Shown here: in pieces, positions 45,644 through 55,708 of the stretch
Position numbering within the stretch: position 1 is the stretch's first letter
Layout of the letters: every line of letters begins with the position of its first letter
NCBI GenBank assembly: GCA_963921935.1
Contig: OY998184.1
Location: forward strand, 89,936,364-90,000,363
Reading direction: 5' to 3'
Origin: Galeruca laticollis
Taxonomy: Eukaryota > Arthropoda > Insecta > Coleoptera > Chrysomelidae
DNA: 64,000 nt
Notes under the pieces: generated by a model
What the model was told of the DNA's origin: nothing
What the model saw: the letters and a program-made list of their open reading frames with translations, nothing else
Databases searched by the model: none
Made by a program: the position numbers and the translations under genes

Positions 45644-47185
45644 TAGTGTTGCCGCCGAGACGAGACATTCTCGTCTCTCGTCACGTCTCGCCCTCTCTCG
45701 ACGAGACTAGACGAGACGAGACTAGACGAGACGAGAGAAGTACCCTCTCTCGTCGAGAAATTCTCGTCTCTCTCGATCTCTCTCGAGCAAAAAACGTTAT
45801 ATTTTTTGAGATTTTTGAAATCTTCTTAAATTCCTCTTTGTAAAAATATGTAATGTCTATATTTGGACCAGCGGTTTTCGAGTTATTCGACTGCAACCAT
45901 ATTATTATTATTATTATTATGACGTTTTATCGCTGGATAAAATTATTTGCAGTCGAATAAATCGTGACAAGCATACATTTTTGAAATAAGCATAATAAAA
46001 ATGCTCTCGCTGATTCTGCGTTAAAACGGTTCCTATGTTTTCTTATTACGAGTCCTACTTTTGAAAACAGTCTTTCAGCAGGAACACTGGTAGCAGGTAT
46101 GGCTAATGCATCCCTAGATATTTCAGCAAGATTTGGAAATATTTCCTCATGGTCACTCCACCATTTTAAAATATTGGTATCTCGACCAGCTCTTTCTCCG
46201 TCTATATATTTTTAATATTCGGCTCTTGCTACCTCTCTATTGTTGATGTCATTGCCCGGTTTTTTATATAAGCCAGCCAAGAATTCGTCACTACTTGTTG
46301 ATGATGCATCTTTCTCCCTTTCTGGTTCTGTTTCCGTCGCAGTGGCGATAGTAGCAGTTGGTTTTACGTATAATGAATAGAAGATTTCGTCAAATTTCTT
46401 CAAAGATCCTTCGGGGTCAAATTGAATGTCTCTATTTTGTGCCTCGGATCGAATACTAACGCCGCACAATAAACCCAATTCGTTTTATAATAATGCTTCA
46501 GCATTTTGTCTCTCCCTGCTTTAAATGCTTCTATTAAGGAGTTTTCCACATCCGTGGCTTCTATATCATTAAGAGAAATTAAAAAAGATTCCAATTTGTC
46601 TAGCAATATGTTAAAACCAACTATAACTAAGGGTAATGTTGAGTAGGTTTCTCCACAAAGTGTAGTACTAAGTGATTTATAATATTTCAAAAATTTACAT
46701 ACTATGCTTATTAATTTCCATTGCTCTTCGGTTAAAAGTAAGTGACTGAAATCTTCGTTACTTTGAACTAAACTGTTTAGGGCCTTTTTTAAACGAATCG
46801 CTACATTTAACATATCGCAAGTAGAATTCCATCTTGTGGACACATCTATATTTACTGACACATATTTCATGTTGGCAGCATCACATAACGTTTTCAACAG
46901 ATTCTGCATTTGTTCAGATTTTTTAATTTTTTTAAACAAACATCTTACTCTCATCAAAGGCGGTAATTCTGTCTCTTGGTTAATTTCGGCCAAATCATCA
47001 TCGTCGCCCTCTTCAATGGATTCATTTTCCAATTTTAATAGTTGCAATTTATCTTGCACACCCAAGTTTAAAATATGTGCAAAACATCTATAATGAGAAT
47101 CTTCTGTGTTGAATGAGTGATCTGGACAATATTTTTTAATTAAATTGTCCAGTTCTTTTAAAACAGCTGCTCTACAATAAATCAA
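45644..47185 (-). mobile_element. hAT family 2, 5'-truncated, with repeat-rich 3' end
   Basis: The terminal repeat begins TAGTGTTGCC at 45644. The next ~140 bp are packed with GAGACGAGA/TCTCGTCTC motifs on both strands, forming a palindrome-rich subterminal region. A transposase C-terminal half follows on the minus strand. The other end is replaced at about 47180 by hAT family 1 sequence, so no duplication can be tested. Confidence 0.75.
45955..47185 (-). pseudogene. hAT transposase, C-terminal half (family 2)
   Basis: 47185-46400 is open and contains HYRCFAHILNLGVQDKLQL, then VSVNIDVSTRWNSTCDMLN and TLPLVIVGFNILLDKLE, the typical hAT core with RW and insertion region. A shift near 46440 leads to a Ser/Thr/Glu-rich linker and, past TAA (46212), KWWSDHEEIFPNLAEISRDA then IPATSVPAERLFSKVGLVI and LLCLFQKC, the hATC dimerisation domain. 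The N-terminal BED finger and first catalytic Asp are missing. It is a different family from the ZBED5-like one. Confidence 0.85.
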
Positions 47186-47189
47186 TTGT

Positions 47190-47639
47190 TATTAAAAATT
47201 TATTCTTCATTAATAAGCATAATAAAAGTAGAATGTAACACTTACTACTTAGCAAATTCACACAATAATGAGAACAATCGGGATTGTAGTGGTGGTAATT
47301 TGATAAAATTAATTATTTTTACCGCTTCATCCATAACTAATTTTAAATTTGACGGCATTTGCTTCATTGCAAGTGCTTGTTTATGCAGAATACAATGCCT
47401 GGAAATACAATTAGACGCTTTATTTTTTATTAGTGACACTGCTCCTGCTGTTTTACCCGTCATCGCCTTGGCCCCATCTGTACAAACACATAGGCATATC
47501 TTCTTCAAAAGAACTTTCATATAGATATCTCACTATAACCAGCAAGATAGTCAGACCAGCGACATTAGTCGACTCATCCATTTGCAAGACGAATCGTGTT
47601 TTCTGTAGACGTGTAACTAATTCTTGTTTGACGTAGCTT
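47190..47639 (-). pseudogene. hAT family 1 fragment, downstream part of an interrupted copy
   Basis: Minus strand: after KLRQTRISYTSTEN (around 47640-47590) come VCTDGAKAMTGKTAGAVSLI, KNKASNCISRHCILHKQALA and SNLKLVMDEAVKIINFIKLP, ending FSLLCEFAK (47520-47245). The segment between MPMC and TDGAKAM is deleted. Directly after, the 3' untranslated end of the family (47250-47190) follows, so the C-terminal half is also deleted. The upstream part lies at 50188-50490, beyond the LINE insertion. Confidence 0.85.
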
Positions 47640-47774
47640 TTTTTTAATCACGAGGGGGTTCGGGTTCGGGTGCCCTATTGGTTGCCGCTCAATCTCAACC
47701 ATTAATTAAGCTTATTGTGCACCCCCAATCGCAGATATTAAGCCCCGTTCTAATTTCTTAGCGAACAGTGAGAT

Positions 47775-48511
47775 TCATCGGACTATACTTTCCTGCAGTC
47801 CCTCTTGATTTGTAACTGGGAAGATATCTAAACAAGAGGCTCTTCTTCTGCACATGGCAGGACAATCGAAAATAACGTACTTGGCGGTTTCCTCTACCGT
47901 TCCACACATCCTGAAATGGGGGTTTATTGCGACAATCCCCATCTTCGTTAGGTGTGCATTGAATAGCCAGTGGCCAGTTAGGAATCCTACCACTTTTCGC
48001 AGTTCTTTCATACCCAGTCTAAAAGCATCTGCTGCATTGGAAGTCGATGGTCCTTTGAGCATTCTTTTGGACTGAGCGTGTACCACAACTCTGTTCCAGC
48101 GCTTTTGGTTTTCATGCGACGCCCAGTTGGAGACAGTGTTTCGTACGACGTTATATGAAACGCCGATTACTGGTTCAGGTCCCATGAGGGTGAAATCAGC
48201 TTCTTTCTTGGCACACTTATCAGCTTCCTCATATTCAACTACCCCTGTATGGCTTGGCACCCAAGTGAGAATTACCCTATTGGCTTTTGCCAAGGTTTTC
48301 AGGGTATTATGAGAGTCCACACTATGTTCAACGTATAGATATGGCTTGCTAAGGCCATAAGAGCCGCTCGACTGTCCGTGTTCACATAGATAGTTTTATT
48401 GTTATATTTCCTATCTATCCATGCTCTGCCGCATTCGGTTTGTGCGACTATTTCTATTTGTCCATTCTGTCAGGTGGCATTTCAAGGATGTCGCACCTCA
48501 TGGTATCGTCT
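47775..48511 (-). pseudogene. I/R1-type LINE, RNase H and C-terminal region
   Basis: Minus strand: VNTDSRAALMALASHIYTLN (about 48400), a stop and shift, then NTLKTLAKANRVILTWVPSH then TGVVEYEEADKCAKKEADF, the RNase H domain. It continues with GPEPVIGVSYNVVRN, LRKVVGFLTGHWLFNAHLTK and a Cys/His segment FRMCGTVEETAKYVIFDCP, ending at TAG in 47775. This is the same order as the LINE at 34480-36310, but a separate lineage. RT is absent. Confidence 0.82.
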
Positions 48512-48774
48512 AGTGACCCGTCAGAATAGCCCCGACAAAACAGCCCCGACAAAACAGCTACGGACAAAATAGCCTCGGATAAAACAGCCCCGGACAAAAT
48601 AGCCCCGACAAAATAGCAATCAGGTAAATACCTGATTTACCTGAGTATTTATTTGAGGAATGTCTATGACAGTCGCTCGTCTATTTATATAATATACTTA
48701 TTTTTTATTCACAAACTATTTCTTGTATTCCTCAGAAAGTTTTTTTAAGAAAAGAATAGTTAATATTGTAGGTT

Positions 48775-49874
48775 ATGTTTGGCACCGAGGAAAATCTGAC
48801 CAACTTGGAGAATAATCAACACTGGTTCGTTGATGGTTCATTTAAAGTATCACCGGAACTATTTTTTCAGTTATTGAATAGATGAGGCTTTTACTTGATG
48901 AAGATCCATACTGAACGATGAAATAAAACAATATAGTTTGTTTAAATCTTCATATATTTGAACTAATGTTCAATTTAAACTTATTGACGCGTTTCACTAA
49001 TACAGTAGCTTTGTCAAAACGTTTTGACAAAGCTACTGTGTTAGTGAAACGCGTCAACAAGTTTAAATTGAACATTAGTTCAAATATATGAAGATTTAAA
49101 CAAACTATATTGTTTTATTTCATCGTTCATTTTTTCAGTTATTTACCGTGAATGCACTTGACAAGTCGTGCGTGCCTTTAATCTATGTGCTGCTGAAAAA
49201 CAAATCTGAAGCGACATATATTCGTGTATTCCAAAAGCTGTTGGAACTAAAACCAACTTTGAATCCGAGAAGCATTTTGAGTGACTACGAGAAGGCCATT
49301 CAGAATGCTGTGGCACATGTTTTTAACAACACAGAAATTTTTGGCTGCTTGTTTCACTTAGGACAATCTTTATGGCGAAAAGTGCAAGAGTTAACCTTGA
49401 GCGAACGTTATGTACATGACGACAATGTACGTGTGCACATCAAAATGCTGCTTGCGCTGAGTTTTGCATCTGTTGGTGATGTTGTCAGACTTTTCGAAGA
49501 GATTACTGGGAAGATACTTACATAGGACGAATTAGGCGCAACCACGTATTCCCATCAATATCTGGAATGTTCATCAACGTGTGCTCGATGGGCTCCCAAG
49601 AACAAATAATTCAGTGGAAGGATGGCATAGAGCATTTCAGCAAACTGTTGATTGCCATCATCCATCTATATTTAAGCTCATCGAGCATTTTCGCAAGGAG
49701 CAAGATATGATCGAGATCCGACTAGCTCGCATTGCTGCTGGAATTGTCCAACCGGAGGCAAGTAAGTCTAAATATGTGCAACTAAATCACCGATTACAAG
49801 TGTTAGTTGGAAATTATGCAAATATGGAGAGTCTAGACTTTCTTCGGAGCGTTTCCCATAATCTGGAAATGTAA
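48775..49874 (+). pseudogene. MULE transposase (family A), copy 2
   Basis: The coding part starts at MFGTEENLTNLENNQHWFVD and is cut after SPELFFQL by the foldback insertion. It resumes at 49144 with FTVNALDKSCVPLIYVLLKN, LSDYEKAIQNAVAHVFNNTE and VHIKMLLALSFASVGDVVRL (to 49525), then a stop and shift, then LPRTNNSVEGWHRAFQQTVD and FLRSVSHNLEM (49581-49874). It is highly similar to copy 1 and shares its downstream frame break, so both derive from an already broken parent. Confidence 0.85.
48876..49128. mobile_element. Penelope-like foldback insertion, 15-bp duplication
   Basis: The 253-bp insert is a near-perfect palindrome centred at 49020/49021 (GTCAAAAC|GTTTTGAC). The left arm (145 bp) is 37 bp longer than the right arm (108 bp). 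ATTTTTTCAGTTATT flanks it on both sides (48861-48875, 49129-49143); the uninterrupted MULE copy has the motif once. Each arm matches the fragment at 1-139 and carries GAAACGCGTC. Two inverted pieces of one sequence with a long duplication suggest twin-primed reverse transcription. Confidence 0.85.
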
Positions 49875-50187
49875 TTTTTTGGTAACAATAATCTAGAGAT
49901 GCGTTTTCTTTTATTTTCAACTTGTTGGACATTTTCAAATAAAATACCGTTTGAAGTGATCTTTTTTTTCTTTGGCTTGCAATTATCAAAACATTAATTT
50001 GTCTGTGGCTAATTTGTCGGGCCTATTTTGTCAGGGGCTATTTTGTCCGGGGCTGTTTCGTCCGGGGCTGTTTTCTCTGAGGCTGTTTTGTCGGGGCTAT
50101 TTTGACGTGGGCTATTCCGACGGGGTACCTCTATTTTTATATGTTTCATGGCATAGTGTTTACACCAGTTGCCGTTACACTGCATTC

Positions 50188-50490
50188 TTGACGTAGCTTA
50201 CCAGATCATGAATTCACTGTGAAATAGTATCGTTTGATAGCAGCACAGTAGAAAGAGGATTTGCAAATTTTTTATCAAGCATATATTTTATTATGTCTAA
50301 CACACATGGTTTTATTAAATTCTCAGCGATATATGCTTGTGCAATGCGATAGCTAACTAAATATGATGCCTTCGTGGCCTTTTCATTGATAGTTTGGGTT
50401 ACAAGCATCACAGTTTTTTGACTTTCCAATAATTGTTCTTTTTTACATACAAAAATTTCTTTATTCTTGTCTGTAGACTTATGTGTAAAA
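50188..50490 (-). pseudogene. hAT family 1 fragment, upstream part of the interrupted copy
   Basis: Minus strand: HKSTDKNKEIFVCKKEQLLE, TQTINEKATKASYLVSYRIA then QAYIAENLIKPCVLDIIKYM and LLSNDTISQ, the region between BED finger and catalytic core of the ZBED5/SCAND3-like family. A stop follows near 50210. The frame then reaches the 12-bp duplication and continues at 47639. Confidence 0.85.
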
Positions 50491-51104
50491 ATTATGTCAA
50501 TAAGAAGTTAGCGTCGACAATAAATTTAGAATTAATCAATATAATTCTCTTATTATTACTCTTGACTTTAGTTTAGCATTAGCTTTAGTTTCTGTCAAAA
50601 TTCTTTTAAACTCCAGCTCGTGTCTCGAACTCAACCGATCTATACATTTTAATTTATCTATCTAACTGTAAAGCTTGAATTTCATGATATACCAACAAAT
50701 GGCGTGTGCTGTTTTAAAAATTTTATAGCTATCGATAGAGTGTGTCTAATCTAATCGAATCGTGTGGTCTATATGATTTGAAATTGTCAGTATGAGGGTC
50801 AATATATTGAGTTGTTGTCTGTATGAACTAGCGGCGGACTGACGGTATAATCGAGTTAAAGGATACAAGAGAGGTAGAAATGGCATGGTCACGATGATGC
50901 TGCAACTTGTCATATTTTAACGCGTTTATTGAATCACACGATTAACGGGCACGTGATTGAAACGTGGCAGGTGAATTATTTCGCTATTTACAAAACGCAC
51001 CTTGATGTTTAGTCACATGATTCTGAAATTTTATTTAACTTTTCCGTCTAATCCTATTTAAGATGCGAATAAAGTTTTTTTTTAATAATTTTTTCGTTTT
51101 TCAA
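50491..51104. other. No recognisable gene
   Basis: AT-rich flank between the hAT and the array element. Nothing identified. Confidence 0.4.
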
Positions 51105-51705
51105 CAAGAAATAAACGGTTTTACAGATTAAAACTAACTTTTCCGCATCTGTGGCCCTGAACAATGTTCTATCATAAAATTGTTACTTGTATACACTTCG
51201 AGGGATGTATCGTGCTAACATACCGAAATTTCTCCAAAAATAACCAAAAATTTTGTATATCTGGATTTAGAGGACCCGCAGTACTCGCTCTAGTCAACTA
51301 AAAATCAATAACGTACATCTGTGAGACACCTTGAACAATATTCAATCCTAAAATTGATCAATTGTATACTCTCTGGAGGCTGTATCGTGCTAACAAACTG
51401 AAAATTCTCCAAAAATGACGAAAATTTGGTACTTCAAGTACTAAAGCACCCGTTGTACTGGCTTTAGTGAGCTGAATATCAATAGGGTTCATCTTTGAGA
51501 CGCTCTGAATAATATGCAATCATAAAATGAGTCACTTGTATATACTCCGGAGGCTGTATCGTGCTAACAAACTGAAACTTCTTCAAAAATGACGAAAATA
51601 TCGTACTTAAAGTACTGTATCACTAGTTGTATTGGCTCCGGTGAGCTGAAAATCAATAGGGTTCATCAGTGAGAAGCCCTGAAAAATATTCAATCATAAA
51701 ATTGG

Positions 51706-53958
51706 GGTATCCGGAAAATTCTTCGAAAGCAATTCTTCGAAAACAATTCTTCGAAAACAATTCTTCGAAAATCAATTCTTCGAAAATACAATTCTTCGAA
51801 TAAACAATTCTTCGACTAATAATTCTTCGAATAACAATTCTTCGAAGTATCCAAAAGGAATGACTTTGTTCAGAGATATAAATCAGGTATAATTTATCTA
51901 ATCCCAAGCTTGCAACTGACGATAATCCCTTGGAAATTAGTTTTAATTTAACCCTGTGCAAGTAAATATGGATGCAGAATTTGTTTGTGATATAAATCAG
52001 GTATAAACTACCTAATCCCAAGTTTGCAACTGACCTGAGTGGGTATAAAAGGGATTGTTTTCCATAAAATAAAATTAGTTTTAATTTAACCCTGTGCAAG
52101 TAAATATGGATGCAGAATTTGTTTGTTCAGAAAAAGGAAAAAGTAAATTGTTGTTCGAGGGACATTTTTATTTTAAAGATGTTGAAAAGGGTGAAAAAGT
52201 GTATTGGAAGTGCGCATTTTTTGAAAAAAGAAAATCAAACTGTCCAGCGTGAATAATTACTGTCGACGATAAAATCAGTAAAATAACAAAAGAACATAAT
52301 CATATTGCTGACGCCTCAGAGGTGGAAGCGACCAAAGTGTACGAAAAAATTCGAATCAACTCGAAAATAAGTAATGATCCTCCGCACAGAATTATATCAA
52401 TTGCTTCGACTACATGTTCCATAACGGCAGCTCCCAAGCTTCCAAGTGTTAGCAGTATGAAACGGAGTATTCGCAATATCAGACAAAAAAATCTACAAGG
52501 ACCAGCTCTTCCTACTAATAGAAGCGAAATAATATTTTTGGAGGAATATACGAAAACCTACAAAAATGAAAATTTTTTGCTATATGATGCCAGTCCAGTG
52601 GACGAGAGAATATTAATTTTTACTACAGAACAAAATCTCCAATTATTGTCTAACAGTAAGCATTGGTATATTGATGGCACATTTAAAACCGTGCCGTTAT
52701 TATTCCAACAATTACTAACCGTTCACGGACTGCAACACAATTTATCGGTACCTTTAGTTTATGCACTCTTACCAAAAAAATCAGAACGAATTTATGATCA
52801 ATTTTTTCAGGAACTTAAAAATTTGAAATCATCTTTAGTGCCTGCAACGATTACCACTAACTTCGAAAAATCATTGATTAATGCCTGCAATAGTGCTTTT
52901 CCAAGTTGTAGAAAAGAGGCTGTTTTTTCCACTTCAGTCAATGCATTTTTCGAATGATTCAAAGGAATGAATTAAAAAAACGCTATGAGACTGACAGTGA
53001 ATTTGCTTTCAAACTAAAAATATTGTGTGCTATTGCTTTTGTCCCAGTGGATGATATAGTTATGGCTTTTGAACAATTATATGATAGTGAAATATTTCCG
53101 TCAGAAGCCGAAAGTGTTATTAATTATTTTGAAGATACGTGGATTGGGCGACCAAATCGAAAACAGCGAAAACCACCACAATATCCATACGAATTGTGGA
53201 ATCTATATCAAACAGTTTTGGATGATTTACCGAGAACAAATAATTCGGTAGAAGGATGGCATCGCAGTTTTGAAACACAAGTATCAGCAGTTCACCCCAA
53301 CTTGTGGAAATTTATAAAATGTATAAAAAATGAGCAAAGTCTAAATGAACTTCGTGTAGAACAATATTTAAGCGGATTTGAACCAAAAACACCAAGAAAG
53401 AAGTACAAAGACTGTAATCAACGAATCAAAACTCTTGTAAATCAGTATGATAAAAATAATATAATAGAATACATTAGAGGTTTAGCTCACAACATATCAT
53501 ATTAATCTATAATATTTTTCTTACCTTGGTATTTGATAGTATTTATGTCATTTATCTGTAATTTTTACTGTAACCTTTTACTGTACTGTAAACTTTTACT
53601 GTAATTTATTAATAAAATGTTGACATAATTATAACAAATAAAAAAAGTAGTGTTTTATTTCCAGTTCCTAGGTATTCTCAAAAAATAAAATGACCTTATA
53701 ATTCTCATTTATTATTAGTATGTTCCGCATCATACGTTTATATATCATGCGAGAAATATTGATTATTGTCTAATGAAAACTTATCCCAGATTTTAGTAAA
53801 TCCAAATAATAAAGCTGTCGAAGAATTATTAGTCGAAGAATTGTTTATTCGAAGAATATGGTATTCGAAGAATCGCATTTTCGAAGAATTGATTTTCGAA
53901 GAATTGTTTTCGAAGAATTGTATTCGAAGAATTGCTTTCGAAGAAAATTCCTAGATCC
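51706..53958 (+). mobile_element. MULE family B, near-complete, with array-type TIRs and 9-bp duplication
   Basis: The 2,253-bp element is flanked by TAAAATTGG on both sides (51697-51705, 53959-53967). Ends are GGTATCCGGAAAATTCTTCG and, inverted, GGATCTAGGAATTTTCTTCG. Each TIR (~145 bp) holds nine units of CAATTCTTCGAAAA-like sequence at 14-16-bp spacing; units keep their order and variants at both ends, so the arrays are true inverted repeats. It encodes a FLYWCH-MULE transposase with one stop and one frameshift. Confidence 0.95.
52107..53505 (+). pseudogene. FLYWCH-MULE transposase (family B), two lesions
   Basis: Starting MDAEFVCSEKGKSKLLFEGH, residues 5-70 form a FLYWCH-type finger (FYFKDVEKGEKVYWKC, NCPA, HNH) with a TGA at 52249 where CGA(Arg) is likely. 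The catalytic region has HWYIDGTFKTVPLLFQQLLT, PLVYALLPKKSERIYDQFFQ and NFEKSLINACNSAFP (52322-52920). A one-base shift near 52921 separates it from CFFHFSQCIFR-type sequence, FKLKILCAIAFVPVDDIVMA, LPRTNNSVEGWHRSFETQV and NISY-stop at 53503. Apart from two lesions it is full length, about 465 residues. It is clearly homologous to family A but diverged. Confidence 0.9.
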
Positions 53959-54215
53959 TAAAATTGGTGATTTGTTGAACTGCGCAGGGATTTTTGGAAA
54001 AAAATACTGTGTGTATATCGTCGGTCACTTTTTGTAACATGTCTTGTTAGCCCGATACAGCCTACAGGGTGCACAAGTGACCAATTTTATGATTAGATAT
54101 TGTTCAGATTGTCTCAAAGATGAATCCTATTAATTTTCAGTACACCAGAACCAGTAATACGGGTCTTATAAATCCAGATATATCACATTTTTGGTCATTT
54201 TGATGAAATCCTAAT

Positions 54216-54699
54216 TAGTACCAACAGATAAGATTGGTTATAGAAAGTCTTATTACGTTTTCTTATCCTAGCTCTTGTATTATTTCTTTGTTTTTATTTA
54301 GTCTCCTTCCTGCTTCTCAAAACTTTATATCCTTTTACAATCGTTTCCTTTTTCCTTTTTCAATTGTTTGTCCTCTTAATTCTAAATAATTCATTAATGA
54401 TGATACTTTTTAAAAATTGGTGAGTCTTTATTGGTGTGTCGTTAACGTTTGCCACTTATTTGGTTGGGGAATATAAATAACACACTCTGCTTATTTAGTC
54501 CGATCTCAATTCCACAAACATCTTGAATCCACTGACTCTACAGTCATCGATAGTCGTTCTCGTTTATGTAATCAATCACCGGTTCTTTATTACAAATCAG
54601 TATACGGAGTCATACACTACAATATACAATAATAAAAAAGAAACCCAGACTTTCATAACTTTTCTTGATGAAGCTGGTGGTTACCAAATCGTCTTAGGT
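54216..54699. other. No recognisable gene
   Basis: Sequence between the array element and the next LINE; the start of that LINE may lie in this stretch but is not recognisable. Confidence 0.35.
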
Positions 54700-54806
54700 G
54701 TCTGCCTTCATTGTTTCGGTAATTGGACCAAAAAAAGTCCGAATAATCGTAATATACTTTCACATTACAGACTATACAGAAATAAGTTAAATGCACTAAT
54801 GCAGAC

Positions 54807-55708
54807 TACAATAGTAGTTTGTACAACAAGTGCGCAAAGCGTTACTTTTCCCACGAGCGCAAATCCAGCGAGTGGGAAAAGTGCTTTGCGTACGAGTTGT
54901 ACACAATATTTTTTCTACAACTACGTTTATTAATTAAAGAAAAAAGTAACTTATATATGTATTTTATTTAACTTAAACAGAACGAATTTAAGAGTTCCAA
55001 AATTAAAGTGAAAAGATTAAATAAATTGCAAATATATAAAAAAGTCGACAGAATTTGAACCCGGGCCGCTTCGTTCCAATGCTGATGTGTTTTCCACTAA
55101 GCTATCGCGGCAACAATTATGAAATACTGTATTTAGGTCTTTCCACTGCTTTATTTTATTTTAAGTTTTTTATTTAGATTTTTCTATATTATGAAGTACA
55201 TACATTGGTTACTAAATAATAATAGATTGAATATAATCTTGAAAATTATGACTTGTTTTTTGAAACTCCAGGTAACAAATTTTCGATTGCATTTTGAGCC
55301 TTTTTGATAATATCTGGAGGAGTATTCTCAATATCGGAATTCGACAACTTGAAAGATAAATTATGATCTCGGTTCATAGTTCCTAAAATAATGGGTAATA
55401 CATGAATTTGTTTATATTCTATAATCAAATAACTGAAATACATAATCTAAAAAATAGTTTACTTACAGAATTTTTAGTTTAAATTTAAAATTTGAATACC
55501 CAGAAATCCACTATAAAGTATTGTCAAAAAAATTTGACATTGACATTTCCGTGGGCAAAGTGACATTTCTGCACGGAAAAGTACCATAACCTGTACTTTT
55601 CCCACACTCTACATTATTACGTTTCTAACGGATATCAAACTAATTAAGAAAAGGCTTGCTTTGCGCATAAAAATTTGTGTAGAAAAGCGTGTTTTGCATA
55701 GTAGTTGT
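54807..55708. mobile_element. ~900-bp MITE with tRNA-like segment
   Basis: It starts CTACAATAGTAGTTTGTACA and ends, read inward, CTACAACTACTATGC. Next to the left end a palindromic block pairs CGCAAAGCGTTACTTTTCCC with its inverse (GGGAAAAGTGCTTTGCG); a similar block lies at the right end (GTACTTTTCCCACA, GCTTTGCGC). The left ~190 bp recur inverted at 59572-59770. It carries the tRNA-like pseudogene. It exactly interrupts the LINE frame. Confidence 0.65.
55044..55112 (-). pseudogene. tRNA-like sequence with pol III A and B boxes
   Basis: Minus strand: GCCGCGATAGCTTAGTGGAA contains a perfect A box (TAGCTTAGTGG) and GGGTTCAAATTC a good B box about 35 bases later. Acceptor pairing is absent. 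I infer a tRNA-derived promoter segment inside the MITE, not a functional tRNA. Confidence 0.6.

Larger units (their letters stand above)
48512..50129 (+). mobile_element. MULE family A, copy 2, no matching duplication
   Basis: Left TIR (48512-48620) AGTGACCCGTC plus units GACAAAACAGCCCCG, and right TIR (50005-50129) ending GACGGGGTACC, match copy 1. Flanks are GTATCGTCT (left) and TCTATTTTT (right), which do not match, so flanking deletion or recombination has occurred. About 150 bp after the left TIR (48620-48775) do not match copy 1 and the N-terminal third of the transposase is absent. The element is interrupted by the foldback at 48876-49128. Confidence 0.85.
47640..50187 (-). mobile_element. 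LINE insertion into hAT family 1, 12-bp duplication
   Basis: TTGACGTAGCTT flanks this block on both sides (47628-47639 and 50188-50199), and the uninterrupted hAT reads AAGCTACGTCAAACAAGAA. The minus-strand 3' end abuts a run of A (plus-strand T at 47638-47645). A target duplication of variable length with a poly(A) end indicates target-primed reverse transcription. Only 47646-48511 and about 50130-50187 are LINE; the middle is a MULE. Confidence 0.88.
51105..54215 (-). mobile_element. 174-bp array element, copy 3, interrupted by MULE B
   Basis: The right end of the family (ACTAACTTTTCCGCATCTG, inverse of 13830-13860) is at 51140-51165. About three and a half inverted 174-bp units run to 51705, then a MULE interrupts, and the array resumes at 53959 with CTAAAATTGGTGATTTGTTG. 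A diverged (GTC)-poor left boundary, GTGTATATCGTCGGTCACTT, follows, then a unit in the opposite orientation (54040-54215), so this copy is also rearranged. Confidence 0.7.

Noticed and set aside
45525..45896. Arg/Ser-rich frames on both strands around 45.5-45.9 kb.
   Set aside because: They are translations of the GAGACGAGA repeats at the hAT terminus.
47190..47250. A possible intron inside the hAT (GTAAGT donor, TTTATTGTAG acceptor).
   Set aside because: The same sequence is the 3' untranslated end of hAT family 1 at 12225 and 23444, and the downstream frame belongs to a different hAT family, so it is a junction of two elements.
51719..51846. Heat-shock elements in the TTCTTCGAA array.
   Set aside because: Heat-shock elements need alternating TTC and GAA blocks spaced by two bases. 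Here the spacing does not fit, and the array is explained by the transposon ends.
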